Assembly: GCF_001552595.1 (NCBI RefSeq)
Contig: NZ_BCRM01000008.1
Coordinates: forward strand, 214,366-278,365
DNA from: Rhodococcus erythropolis NBRC 15567
GTDB lineage: Bacteria; Actinomycetota; Actinomycetes; Mycobacteriales; Mycobacteriaceae
Direction: 5' to 3'
DNA: 64,000 nt
Position 1 is the first letter of the stretch. Each line of letters opens with the position of its first letter. The notes below the pieces were generated by a model, which was given only the letters and a program-made list of their open reading frames with translations, was not told where the DNA came from and ran no database searches. The position numbers and the translations under genes were made by a program. Positions 34,388 to 42,437 of the stretch are shown here, piece by piece.

Positions 34388-35344
34388 ATGCGCACCAGGA
34401 TCTTCGATCGCGGTATTCGGGTAGGTATCACCGGTGCTCTTGTTGCCGGTTCGCTTCTGGCTCTGGGTGTGTCCGGTGCCGCGGCCGCGCCGCCCTGCCC
34501 TGGATCGTCCCCCGCAATCCTCAGCGCCCAGATTCCGGGCGCGGCCCTCGAGGGTGTCACCGTGGACGGGCAGGGTCGCCTGTACACGACAGACCTGGTG
34601 AGTGGTCGAATCTTCCGCGTCGACGCGCCTGGTCAGGCCGCAGTTCCGATCGCGACGGTTCCCGGCGGTGCGGGCGCACTCGCGTGGAGCCCGGACGGTT
34701 CACTGCTGGTGGGAACCGGAGCAAACGCCGGCGTGCTGATCGGCGATCTGACGCGTGCTGCGTCGGTCGCGCGGGTGGACGTGAACTCGGGTGCCGTGAC
34801 GCCGATCGCCGGTGGTCTGAGCGCTGCAAACGGCCTCGCCGTCGCGCACGACGGAACGATCTATGCCACCAACGATTTCGGTTCGTTGATCGGTAAGGTC
34901 AGTCCAGGCGGTGCCGTCGACCCGGCGTGGGCGACTTTCCCGAGTGCAAACGGCGCAGCCCTGAGCGCCGATAATCGCTGGCTCTACGTCTCGCGCACGT
35001 TCGCAAACCCGGGTGTCAGCCGCATCTCCGTCGACAATCCAGGGTATTCGGAATCGTTGGTCGATCTCGGCGGTCTCGAAACCTTCTCTGCTCCAGATGG
35101 TTTGACCCTGGACTCGCGAGATCGCGCAATCGTTCCCACGGACATCAGTGGTGAGGTGTGGCGGATCGACGGACCCGGCCAGTACTGCTCGCTCACCAGC
35201 GGACTGCAGGCGTCGAGTGTGTTGACCTACGGGCGTGGCAATTCCGGTTTCGCGAGCGGGCATCTCTACCGCGCTGGGTTCGACGGAAAGATCTTCGAGA
35301 TTCCGGCGGGCTTCGATGCGGGTGCCCAGGCCGCGACACCGTAA
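34388..35344 (+). CDS. Secreted SMP-30/gluconolactonase-like beta-propeller protein
   Basis: Encodes 318 residues. A signal peptide (about 1-34, GALVAGSLLALGVSGAAAAP) is followed by five to six propeller blades with repeating GVTVDGQGRLYTTDLVSGRI and GLAVAHDGTIYATNDFGSL patterns, as in SMP-30/strictosidine-synthase-like proteins. These usually bind calcium and act on lactones or serve as sugar-binding sensors. The exact activity is unknown. It starts 33 bp after the epoxide hydrolase gene and could be part of that operon. Confidence 0.82.
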   Translation: MRTRIFDRGIRVGITGALVAGSLLALGVSGAAAAPPCPGSSPAILSAQIPGAALEGVTVDGQGRLYTTDLVSGRIFRVDAPGQAAVPIATVPGGAGALAWSPDGSLLVGTGANAGVLIGDLTRAASVARVDVNSGAVTPIAGGLSAANGLAVAHDGTIYATNDFGSLIGKVSPGGAVDPAWATFPSANGAALSADNRWLYVSRTFANPGVSRISVDNPGYSESLVDLGGLETFSAPDGLTLDSRDRAIVPTDISGEVWRIDGPGQYCSLTSGLQASSVLTYGRGNSGFASGHLYRAGFDGKIFEIPAGFDAGAQAATP

Positions 35345-35366
35345 CGCGACACCGTAACGCGACACC
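35333..35366 (+). repeat. 13-bp tandem repeat at the end of the SMP-30 gene
   Basis: GTAACGCGACACC occurs twice in tandem, preceded by a partial copy (GCGACACC) inside the last codons. The TAA stop is within the first full unit and is repeated in the second. It looks like a small slippage duplication. Confidence 0.6.
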
Positions 35367-35425
35367 TTCACTCGTCTTACCCACTACTGATGCCGGGACT
35401 GCCGGAATCGTCCATACTGGTCTGC

Positions 35426-36484
35426 ATGGCGGAAACGAGTGAGATCGACGAGGCCGAAGTGGCCCTTCCCGCGATACCGCAGCCGTTGCTGACCCCGCTC
35501 ACCGAAGCTGCGATCTTCCTGGTTTTCACCATCGAAGAGGGTGGTGAGCAGGCAGTTCACGACGTTCTGGCCGATATTTCCGGACTGCAACGCTCGATCG
35601 GTTTCCGGGTTCCCGCCGGTGGCTTGGCCGCCGTCGTCGGCATCGGTTCGGATGCGTGGGACCGTCTGTTCGAGGGTCCACGGCCGGCAGAATTGCATCC
35701 TTTTGTCGAGTTGACCGGTGACAAACACCACGCTCCCCGCACACCGGGCGATCTGTTGTTCCACATCCGGGCCCGTCAGATGGACCTGTGCTTCGAGTTC
35801 GCCACGGTTGTGACCAACAGGTTGGCCGGCGCCGCGTCGGTGATCGACGAGGTCCACGGGTTCAAGTATTTCGAGCAACGCGACCTCATGGGTTTTGTCG
35901 ACGGCACCGAGAACCCGTCCGGGCAGGCCGCCTACGTCGCGGTCACCGTCGGTGACGAGGATCCGGACTTCGCAGGCAGCAGTTACGTCATCGTCCAGAA
36001 GTACCTCCACGACATGTCGGAGTGGAACTCACTGCCCGTCGAGGAGCAGGAGAACGTCATCGGACGCTCCAAGCTCGAAGATCTCGAGATGGACGACGAC
36101 ACCAAACCGGCCAACTCGCACACCGCACTCACCGTCATCGAAGACGAATCCGGTGAGCAGATCCAGATTCTGCGCGACAACATGCCGTTCGGCCACGTCG
36201 GCTCCGCTGAGATGGGTACCTATTTCATCGGTTACTCGGCGTCGCCGACGGTCACCGAGCAGATGCTGACCAACATGTTCATCGGGAATCCCGTCGGCAA
36301 TTACGACCGCATTCTCGATTTCTCCACCGCCGTCACGGGAATCAATTTCTTCGTTCCGACGGCGGACTTTCTCGACGACCCCCCGGACGCGCCGACCAGG
36401 CTCGTTCCCGAAGCGACGTTCACAGCGCCCATCTCTGACGGTTCTCTCGGAATCGGCAGCCTCAAAAGGAGTGCCCAGCAATGA
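35426..36484 (+). CDS. dypB: Dye-decolorizing peroxidase (DypB-type), encapsulin cargo
   Basis: Encodes 352 residues from ATG 35426; an in-frame ATG at 35390 would add 12 residues. The DyP signature GFVDGTENP carries the distal catalytic Asp, the proximal haem His is in ANSHTALT and the distal Arg is in ILRDNMPFG. The C-terminus SDGSLGIGSLKRSAQQ matches the encapsulin-targeting peptide of DyP cargo proteins, separated from the enzyme by an Asp/Pro-rich linker. It oxidises dyes, phenolics or lignin models with H2O2 inside the shell. Its TGA overlaps the encapsulin ATG (ATGA). Confidence 0.96.
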   Translation: MAETSEIDEAEVALPAIPQPLLTPLTEAAIFLVFTIEEGGEQAVHDVLADISGLQRSIGFRVPAGGLAAVVGIGSDAWDRLFEGPRPAELHPFVELTGDKHHAPRTPGDLLFHIRARQMDLCFEFATVVTNRLAGAASVIDEVHGFKYFEQRDLMGFVDGTENPSGQAAYVAVTVGDEDPDFAGSSYVIVQKYLHDMSEWNSLPVEEQENVIGRSKLEDLEMDDDTKPANSHTALTVIEDESGEQIQILRDNMPFGHVGSAEMGTYFIGYSASPTVTEQMLTNMFIGNPVGNYDRILDFSTAVTGINFFVPTADFLDDPPDAPTRLVPEATFTAPISDGSLGIGSLKRSAQQ

Positions 36485-37275
36485 CAAACCTGCACCGCGA
36501 CCTAGCACCCATTTCGGCAGCAGCCTGGGCCGAGATCGAAGAAGAGGCGAGCCGTACCTTCAAGCGCCACGTCGCCGGTCGTCGTGTGGTGGACGTGGAG
36601 GGCCCGTCGGGTGACGATCTCGCGGCCATCCCGCTCGGACATCAGGTGCCGATCAATCCCTTGGCCGACGGCGTCATCGCACACGCTCGTCAGTCGCAGC
36701 CGGTCATCGAACTGCGGGTCCCGTTCACCGTCAGCCGTCAGGCCATCGACGACGTCGAACGCGGCGCCAAGGACTCCGACTGGCAGCCGGTCAAAGATGC
36801 CGCCAAGCAGATCGCGTTCGCCGAGGACCGCGCCATCTTCGAGGGATACCCCGCAGCCAGCATCACCGGCGTGCGGGCGAGCGGTTCCAACCCGGAATTG
36901 AAGCTCCCCATCGACGCCAAGGACTACCCGGAAGCCATCAGCCAGGCGATCACGTCGCTGCGCCTGGCCGGTGTCAACGGACCGTACTCATTGCTCCTGA
37001 ACGCCGACGCGTTCACCGCGATCAACGAGACCTCCGATCACGGCTACCCCATCCGCGAGCACCTGCGACGCGTTCTCGACGGCGAGATCATCTGGGCCCC
37101 GGCCATCGACGGCGCTTTCCTGCTGTCGACGCGTGGTGGTGACTACGAACTGCATCTGGGCCAGGACCTGTCCATCGGTTACCTCTCGCACGATGCGAAC
37201 TCCGTCGAGCTGTACTTCCAGGAATCGATGACGTTCCTCATGTACACCAGCGAAGCCGTTGTCTCACTTGCGTAA
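36481..37275 (+). CDS. Encapsulin shell protein (linocin M18/HK97 fold)
   Basis: Encodes 264 residues of family 1 encapsulin: N-terminal HRDLAPISAAAWAEIEEEAS, the E-loop region near PLGHQVPINPLADGV, then FAEDRAIFEGYPAASITGV and a C-terminal LGQDLSIGYLSHDANSVELY. It should self-assemble into a T=1 shell of 60 subunits around DyP. Translational coupling to dypB by a 4-bp overlap sets shell and cargo together. Its 3' end overlaps the convergent MNIO-partner gene by 12 bp. Confidence 0.96.
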   Translation: MTNLHRDLAPISAAAWAEIEEEASRTFKRHVAGRRVVDVEGPSGDDLAAIPLGHQVPINPLADGVIAHARQSQPVIELRVPFTVSRQAIDDVERGAKDSDWQPVKDAAKQIAFAEDRAIFEGYPAASITGVRASGSNPELKLPIDAKDYPEAISQAITSLRLAGVNGPYSLLLNADAFTAINETSDHGYPIREHLRRVLDGEIIWAPAIDGAFLLSTRGGDYELHLGQDLSIGYLSHDANSVELYFQESMTFLMYTSEAVVSLA

Positions 37276-37590
37276 GAGCCTTCGAAACCTCTGATGCCAG
37301 GGCGAGCGAGGCAGTTCGCCGATGTCCTGGAGGTGGGCGACAAAAGCCTGGGCGTCCGCGTGCGAAGACGTCTTCGGCCGTCCGTCCGCCCACGCTGTGA
37401 ACAACCGAAGATAGCGATCGCCGAGAGTGTGGCGCACGACCGGAAGGTGGTGCGCCACTTCTCCGGCGCGCTTTCGGAGCAGTGCCGTCGAGACAACGGC
37501 AGCATCGTCTTTGTCGAAGCCTTCGGGTAGTTCGCCGCCTGCCACCAGTGCGCGAATCAGTGCCTCTTGACGCTCACCGAGCGCGCTCAT
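37264..37590 (-). CDS. Small partner protein of the DUF692 enzyme (SCO6045-like)
   Basis: Encodes 108 residues from ATG 37590, which overlaps the DUF692 stop (ATGA), so translation is coupled. The protein is helical and basic at the C-terminus, with LGERQEALIRALVAGGELPE early and HLQDIGELPRSPWHQRFRR late. DUF692 enzymes commonly need a small partner (DUF2063/MbnC-type) for substrate binding. This one is not clearly DUF2063 but looks like an actinobacterial equivalent; the SCO6045-like label is from memory and should be checked. It contains no Cys and so is not itself a likely substrate. Confidence 0.75.
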   Translation of the reverse strand: MSALGERQEALIRALVAGGELPEGFDKDDAAVVSTALLRKRAGEVAHHLPVVRHTLGDRYLRLFTAWADGRPKTSSHADAQAFVAHLQDIGELPRSPWHQRFRRLLRK

Positions 37591-38411
37591 GTGCGTGACC
37601 AATCGGTGCCCGCGGTGATGCGATCGAGCCCCGATGCGTCGGCGATGGCATCGAGTTCGTCGAGCAATTCCAGTGCCGGCGGATAGTTTCCGTCACGCTC
37701 GAGCATTATCGCGGGATGGTGACCGGCGGCGGTGAACTGCGCAAGGAGTTCCAGCACGGCTTCGGGCACAGGATCGGTATGCGTGTCGTGGTATTTGCCG
37801 TCGCTGATGCTGCCACCGGCGATGTGGCAGTATGCGATTCGCTCGAGTGGTAGCCGGATCAGCTCGGCCCAGGGATCACGCCCTCGGTTGAGGGCATTGG
37901 CATAGACGTTCGCGATGTCGAGAACCAGCAGAGCCCCGGTGCGTTCGACGATCTCCGAGAGAAACTCCCCTTCGGTCAACTCGTCGTCGGGCCAGTCGAA
38001 AAGGGCGGCAACGTTTTCGACGGCAAACGGCACCGGTAGACCGTCCTGAGTCCGGGTGATGTTGCGTACCAAGGCGTCGACGGCTTCGTAGGTGCGTGGT
38101 AGTGGGAGCAGGTGCCCGGCCTCGATGCCGCCCGCCCGCACGAATGCGATGTGCTCGCTCGCCAAGGGGGCGTCCAGTAGCTGGGCTGTATGCGCAAGGT
38201 GATCGACCCGAGCCTGATCTACCGCCTCGGCCCCGCCAAGGGAGAGCGAGATTCCGTGCGGGATCACCGGAACTCCCAGCGAACCGAGGTGCGGCGGTAT
38301 CTCGGTTCCGATGGATTCGGCAATGACTTCGCAGAATGCCAGGCCGTCTAGCTGCGCGATGATTCCGGATACCTCGGGACGCCAACCGATTCCCAGGCCG
38401 TACAGAGTCAT
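37587..38411 (-). CDS. DUF692 family multinuclear iron oxidase (MNIO/MbnB-like)
   Basis: Encodes 274 residues of TIM-barrel fold from ATG 38411, eight bases after GGGAGG. The ligand set expected for the di/tri-iron centre is present: His52 (IPHGISLSLGG), His87 (ASEHIAF), Glu132 (AVENVA), Asp165 (LVLDIANVYANA), His196 (AYCHIAGG), Asp209/His211 (YHDTHTD) and Glu239 (IMLERDGNYP). Characterised MNIOs (MbnB, TglH) oxidatively modify Cys or nearby residues in ribosomally made peptides. No precursor peptide is adjacent. The nearest Cys-rich candidates are the tails of the three membrane proteins at 44.9-47.5 kb. It follows the Lrp gene by 46 bp and may share its transcript. Confidence 0.9.
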   Translation of the reverse strand: MTLYGLGIGWRPEVSGIIAQLDGLAFCEVIAESIGTEIPPHLGSLGVPVIPHGISLSLGGAEAVDQARVDHLAHTAQLLDAPLASEHIAFVRAGGIEAGHLLPLPRTYEAVDALVRNITRTQDGLPVPFAVENVAALFDWPDDELTEGEFLSEIVERTGALLVLDIANVYANALNRGRDPWAELIRLPLERIAYCHIAGGSISDGKYHDTHTDPVPEAVLELLAQFTAAGHHPAIMLERDGNYPPALELLDELDAIADASGLDRITAGTDWSRT

Positions 38412-38457
38412 TCGAGTCACCTCCCATGTGCAACTGCTAACGGCGACTATAGACGGA

Positions 38458-38928
38458 TCAGCCGGGCAACCAGTTGGGTCCCGGACCGTTGCCTTCTTCG
38501 AAGATCAGCCACGTTTTGGTCGAGAGAACCCCGTCGAGTCCCTGGAGTTCTTCGAGAACGGTGTGGCGTAGTTCCTGGTTGTCCGGGGCTCGAACCAGCA
38601 CCAGAACGTCGAAGTCGCCGCCGAGGAGGGAGAAGTGCTCGACAAACGGCAGTGCCTTCAACGACGCAGCCAGACCTCGCCACGAGTGCTGCCTGATCGA
38701 GAGCGCCACGTACGCCGAGGAGCCGAGTCCGGCCTTCTCATGGGCGATCCGCGTCGTGAATCCGGTGATGATTCCGGCGTCCTCGAGCCTTTCGATGCGG
38801 ACGTAGGCGTGAGCGCGAGATATGTGCGCCTTCTCGGCCAGTGCACGCATGGAGATGCGACTGTCTGCGACCAGTTCGGCGATGATGCGGCGGTCGATCG
38901 CATCGAGAGCGTGCGGTTCGGTGGCCAT
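38458..38928 (-). CDS. Lrp/AsnC-family regulator, probably of the bkd operon
   Basis: Encodes 156 residues from ATG 38928, with AGGA upstream; a longer frame to 39030 is less likely. The helix-turn-helix reads LDAIDRRIIAELVADSRISM, then RALAEKAHISRAHAYVRIERLED. The RAM effector domain follows (about 75-145). It diverges from the branched-chain keto-acid dehydrogenase operon, as BkdR does in other bacteria, so it probably senses branched-chain amino acids and controls that operon. The DUF692 gene follows on the same strand. Confidence 0.92.
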   Translation of the reverse strand: MATEPHALDAIDRRIIAELVADSRISMRALAEKAHISRAHAYVRIERLEDAGIITGFTTRIAHEKAGLGSSAYVALSIRQHSWRGLAASLKALPFVEHFSLLGGDFDVLVLVRAPDNQELRHTVLEELQGLDGVLSTKTWLIFEEGNGPGPNWLPG

Positions 38929-39082
38929 CTGTCCATTCCTGCTTCGGTAGTCGAGTCGGTTGATGGACATATTGCTGCCCGAATTCTCATGATAGGCCGT
39001 TTGTCTTGAATCTTCGACGCCTTCTGCCATTACGTCGCCGAAGTGCGAATACTGATGGACACAACGTCTTCTGGAGGTAGAA

Positions 39083-40210
39083 GTGACTCTTGTCGAGCCC
39101 TTGGGGGAACTGCGGTACCAAAAGTTCCTGCCGGCCGATTCCGCAGTGCAGTACCTCGACCCTGCTGGAGAACTGACGCGCAGCGAGGCCCGCTACGCAA
39201 AACCGAGCGACGATCACCTGATCGAGATGTATCGAAAGATGTTCCTGGGCAGACGCTTCGACCAGCAGGCGACGGCGCTGACCAAACAGGGGCGCCTGGC
39301 CGTGTATCCGTCCTCGCGAGGGCAGGAGGCATGCCAGATCGCGGCAGCGATGAGTCTGGAGCCGAGTGACTGGCTCTTCCCCACCTATCGGGATTCGATG
39401 GCGTTGGCTGCTCGGGGTGTCGATCCGGTGCAGATTCTGAGCATGCTTGCCGGCGACTGGCACTGCGGGTACGACCCGGTAGCGCTGCGCAGTGCGCCGC
39501 AGTGCACCCCGCTGGCAACGCAATTGCTGCATGCAGCGGGGGTGGCCTACGGGGAGTCCCGACGGGGCCTGAACACCGTCGCGCTGGCGCTCTGCGGCGA
39601 CGGGGCCACCAGTGAGGGTGATTTCCACGAAGCGCTGAACTTCGCCGCCGTCTTCAAGGCGCCGGTCGTCTTTCTGGTGCAGAACAACGGATTTGCGATC
39701 AGCGTGCCGTTGTCACGTCAAAGCGCAGCACCGACGTTAGCGCACAAGGGTGTCGGCTACGGGATCGGCAGCGAGCAGGTCGACGGCAACGATCCTGTTG
39801 CGATGATGGCCGTCATGGACGAGGCGGCGCGCTTCGTCCGCAGCGGAAACGGGCCGGTGATCGTCGAGGCACACACCTATCGCATCGACGCACACACCAA
39901 CGCCGACGACGCCACCCGCTACCGCGACAGCGCCGAGGTGGAAAGCTGGCTAGGGCGAGACCCGTTGCCGCGTCTCGAAAAGTATCTGCGCGCACACGAT
40001 CTGATCGACGACGCGTTCGTGGAATCACTGACCGCAGAGGCAGAAACCGAGGCCGCCACACTTCGCGCCGGCATGAACGTCGACCGCCCGCACGATCCGC
40101 TCGATCTGTTCCGGTACGTCTTCGCCGAGCAGACACCGCAATTGCGTGAGCAACAAGCCCAACTCGAAACCGAACTTGCCGCCGAAGCCGCTGACACAGG
40201 GGGACACTGA
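39083..40210 (+). CDS. bkdA1: Branched-chain 2-oxoacid dehydrogenase E1 alpha
   Basis: Encodes 375 residues from GTG, preceded by CTGGAGGTAGAA. The thiamine-diphosphate motif GDGATSEGDFHEALNFAA ends in VQNNGFAIS. Early YRKMFLGRRFDQQATALTKQ and YPSSRGQEA are typical of E1 alpha, and TYRIDAHTNADDATRY resembles the phosphorylation-loop region. It decarboxylates 2-oxo acids from Leu, Ile and Val with the beta subunit encoded 2 bp downstream. The adjacent Lrp regulator and amino-acid dehydrogenase support branched-chain over pyruvate specificity. Confidence 0.9.
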   Translation: MTLVEPLGELRYQKFLPADSAVQYLDPAGELTRSEARYAKPSDDHLIEMYRKMFLGRRFDQQATALTKQGRLAVYPSSRGQEACQIAAAMSLEPSDWLFPTYRDSMALAARGVDPVQILSMLAGDWHCGYDPVALRSAPQCTPLATQLLHAAGVAYGESRRGLNTVALALCGDGATSEGDFHEALNFAAVFKAPVVFLVQNNGFAISVPLSRQSAAPTLAHKGVGYGIGSEQVDGNDPVAMMAVMDEAARFVRSGNGPVIVEAHTYRIDAHTNADDATRYRDSAEVESWLGRDPLPRLEKYLRAHDLIDDAFVESLTAEAETEAATLRAGMNVDRPHDPLDLFRYVFAEQTPQLREQQAQLETELAAEAADTGGH

Positions 40211-40212
40211 CC

Positions 40213-41217
40213 ATGCCCATGCTCACGATGGCTCAGGCCCTCAACACCGCGCTACGGGACTCTCTGGCTGCGGACGACAACGTTGTCGTCTTCGGTGAGG
40301 ACGTCGGCACCCTGGGCGGCGTTTTCCGCGTCACCGACGGCCTCACCCGCGACTTCGGCGACGACCGATGCTTCGACACTCCCCTCGCCGAGTCCGGCAT
40401 CATCGGATTCGCAATCGGCATGGCCATGGCCGGTTTTCGTCCGGTCGTGGAAATGCAGTTCGACGCGTTTGCCTATCCGGCATTCGAGCAGATCGCCTCC
40501 CACGTCGCAAAGTTCCGCAACCGTACCAAGGGTGCACTGTCGATTCCGATAGTCATCCGTGTTCCTTTTGCCGGCGGTATCGGCGGGGTGGAGCATCACT
40601 GTGATTCCAGCGAGGGCTACTACGCACACACGCCCGGCCTGAAGGTCGTGGCGCCATCCACGGTGGAAGATGCGTACTCACTGCTACGTTCGGCGATCGA
40701 GGACCCCGACCCGGTGATCTTCCTCGAACCCAAGAAGCTGTACTTCTCGCGAGCCGATGTCGAACTGACCGCACGGGAGCCGATCGGGCGCGCCGTCGTC
40801 CGGCGCCCCGGTCGTGACGCGACGCTCATTGCCTACGGTCCGTCCGTGGAGGTTGCACTGAAGTCCGCCGAGGCTGCTGCGGCCGAGGGCCGCGACATCG
40901 AGGTGATCGACATCCGGTCGATAGTGCCGTTCGACGACGAGACGGTCACCGCGTCGGTGCGAAAGACCGGACGCTGCATCGTCATCCAGGAAGCGCAGGG
41001 CTTTGCCGGTGTTGGTGCGGAAATTGCTGCTCGCGTGCAGGAGCGATGCTTCCACCATCTCCACGCTCCGGTGCTCAGGGTCAGCGGATTCGACATCCCC
41101 TACCCCGCGCCGAAGCTCGAGCGTCACCACCTGCCCAGCGTCGACCGGGTCCTGGACGCCGTCGACCGTCTGCAGTGGAACGACGCCCCGGACACCCGTT
41201 GGGCGGTGACGGCATGA
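40213..41217 (+). CDS. bkdA2: Branched-chain 2-oxoacid dehydrogenase E1 beta
   Basis: Encodes 334 residues: FGEDVGTLGGVFRVTDGL near the start, FDTPLAESGIIGFAIGMAMAG, then RVPFAGGIGGVEHHCDSSEG and EPKKLYFSRA, all typical of E1 beta. The C-terminal transketolase domain carries VIDIRSIVPFDDETV. With E1 alpha it forms the alpha2beta2 ThDP enzyme. Its stop overlaps the E2 start (ATGA at 41214). Confidence 0.92.
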   Translation: MPMLTMAQALNTALRDSLAADDNVVVFGEDVGTLGGVFRVTDGLTRDFGDDRCFDTPLAESGIIGFAIGMAMAGFRPVVEMQFDAFAYPAFEQIASHVAKFRNRTKGALSIPIVIRVPFAGGIGGVEHHCDSSEGYYAHTPGLKVVAPSTVEDAYSLLRSAIEDPDPVIFLEPKKLYFSRADVELTAREPIGRAVVRRPGRDATLIAYGPSVEVALKSAEAAAAEGRDIEVIDIRSIVPFDDETVTASVRKTGRCIVIQEAQGFAGVGAEIAARVQERCFHHLHAPVLRVSGFDIPYPAPKLERHHLPSVDRVLDAVDRLQWNDAPDTRWAVTA

Positions 41218-42437
41218 GCAATCAGGTATTCATGCTCCCCGACCTGGGTGAAGGTCTGGCCGAGGCCGATATCGCGGAGTGGCACGTCAAGGTCGGCGAC
41301 GTGGTCACCATCGATCAGATCGTCGTCGAGGTCGAGACCGCGAAAGCTGCTGTGGACGTGCCTATCCCGTTCGCCGGGACCGTCGTCGAATTACATGGCA
41401 AGGACGGCGACACCTTGAAGGTGGGCACGCCGTTGATCACTGTGAGTGGTGGCGAGAGTGTCGACGCGGTCGTTTCGGCCAACCACGAGCGTTACCGTGA
41501 AGAGGAACGCGCGGGTTCGGGCAATGTCCTGATCGGCTACGGCACCAGCGAGGATGCACCGAGACGCCGACGTCGGACTCCTTCGGCGGTACGCGTGATC
41601 TCACCAATCGTTCGTAAACTGGCCTTTGACAACGATATCGACCTCTCCTTGCTCTCCGGATCCGGTGCCGGCGGGGTGATAACGCGCGCTGACGTCGAGG
41701 CCGGGTCGAACACCGGCCCGGAGACGGAAACGTCGCACGTGAGCGACCAACGCATCCCGATCAAGGGGCTTCGCAAGGTGGTGGCCGACAAGCTGTCCAC
41801 CAGCCGCCGTGAGATCCCTGACGCGACAACCTGGGTCGACGTCGACGCCACCGAACTGTTGGCGGCGCGAGCCGAGATCAACAAGTCACTGCCCGATTCC
41901 GACAAGATCAGCCTGATGGCGCTCCTGGCTCGGCTGACCATCGCGGCGTTGGCGCAGTACCCCGAACTGAACTCGTCGGTCGATACTGCTCGAGGCGAGA
42001 TCGTTCGACACGCCCGCATCCACCTGGGAATTGCCGCACAGACACCGAAGGGATTGATGGTACCGGTCATTCGAAATGCGGACGCCCTGAGCACCGTCGA
42101 ACTCGCACAAGCACTTCGGGTGACCACCGACCTTGCGCGCGACGGCAAACTCGAACCCGCCCGCCTGACCGGCGGCACGTTCACGCTCAACAACTACGGG
42201 GTATTCGGGGTTGACGGATCGACTCCGATCATCAATCACCCCGAGGCGGCAATTCTGGGGATCGGGCGCATCATCGACAAGCCGTGGGTGGTGAACGGCG
42301 AGTTGACCGTCCGTAAGGTCACTCAGATCTCGTTGAGCTTCGACCACCGCGTCTGTGACGGAGGCGAAGCCGGTGGATTCCTGAGGCTGTTCGGTGACTA
42401 CATCGAGAACCCGATCCGCGTCCTGGGAAGGCTCTGA
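41214..42437 (+). CDS. bkdB: Dihydrolipoamide acyltransferase E2 of the branched-chain complex
   Basis: Encodes 407 residues. One lipoyl domain (1-80) carries the lipoylated Lys in VETAKAAVDVP. A flexible linker leads to the peripheral-subunit-binding domain (about 125-165, ISPIVRKLAFDNDIDLSLLS). The catalytic domain follows, with LSFDHRVCDGGEAG; it uses DHRVCDGG where most E2s have DHRxxDG. It transfers the branched acyl group from lipoamide to CoA. The start is fixed by the MSNQVFMLPDLGEGL N-terminus and the 4-bp overlap with E1 beta. Confidence 0.93.
   Translation: MSNQVFMLPDLGEGLAEADIAEWHVKVGDVVTIDQIVVEVETAKAAVDVPIPFAGTVVELHGKDGDTLKVGTPLITVSGGESVDAVVSANHERYREEERAGSGNVLIGYGTSEDAPRRRRRTPSAVRVISPIVRKLAFDNDIDLSLLSGSGAGGVITRADVEAGSNTGPETETSHVSDQRIPIKGLRKVVADKLSTSRREIPDATTWVDVDATELLAARAEINKSLPDSDKISLMALLARLTIAALAQYPELNSSVDTARGEIVRHARIHLGIAAQTPKGLMVPVIRNADALSTVELAQALRVTTDLARDGKLEPARLTGGTFTLNNYGVFGVDGSTPIINHPEAAILGIGRIIDKPWVVNGELTVRKVTQISLSFDHRVCDGGEAGGFLRLFGDYIENPIRVLGRL

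Noticed and set aside
37264..37590. Small protein next to DUF692 considered as the modified precursor peptide
   Set aside because: It has no Cys and looks globular and helical, so a partner protein is more likely than a substrate.
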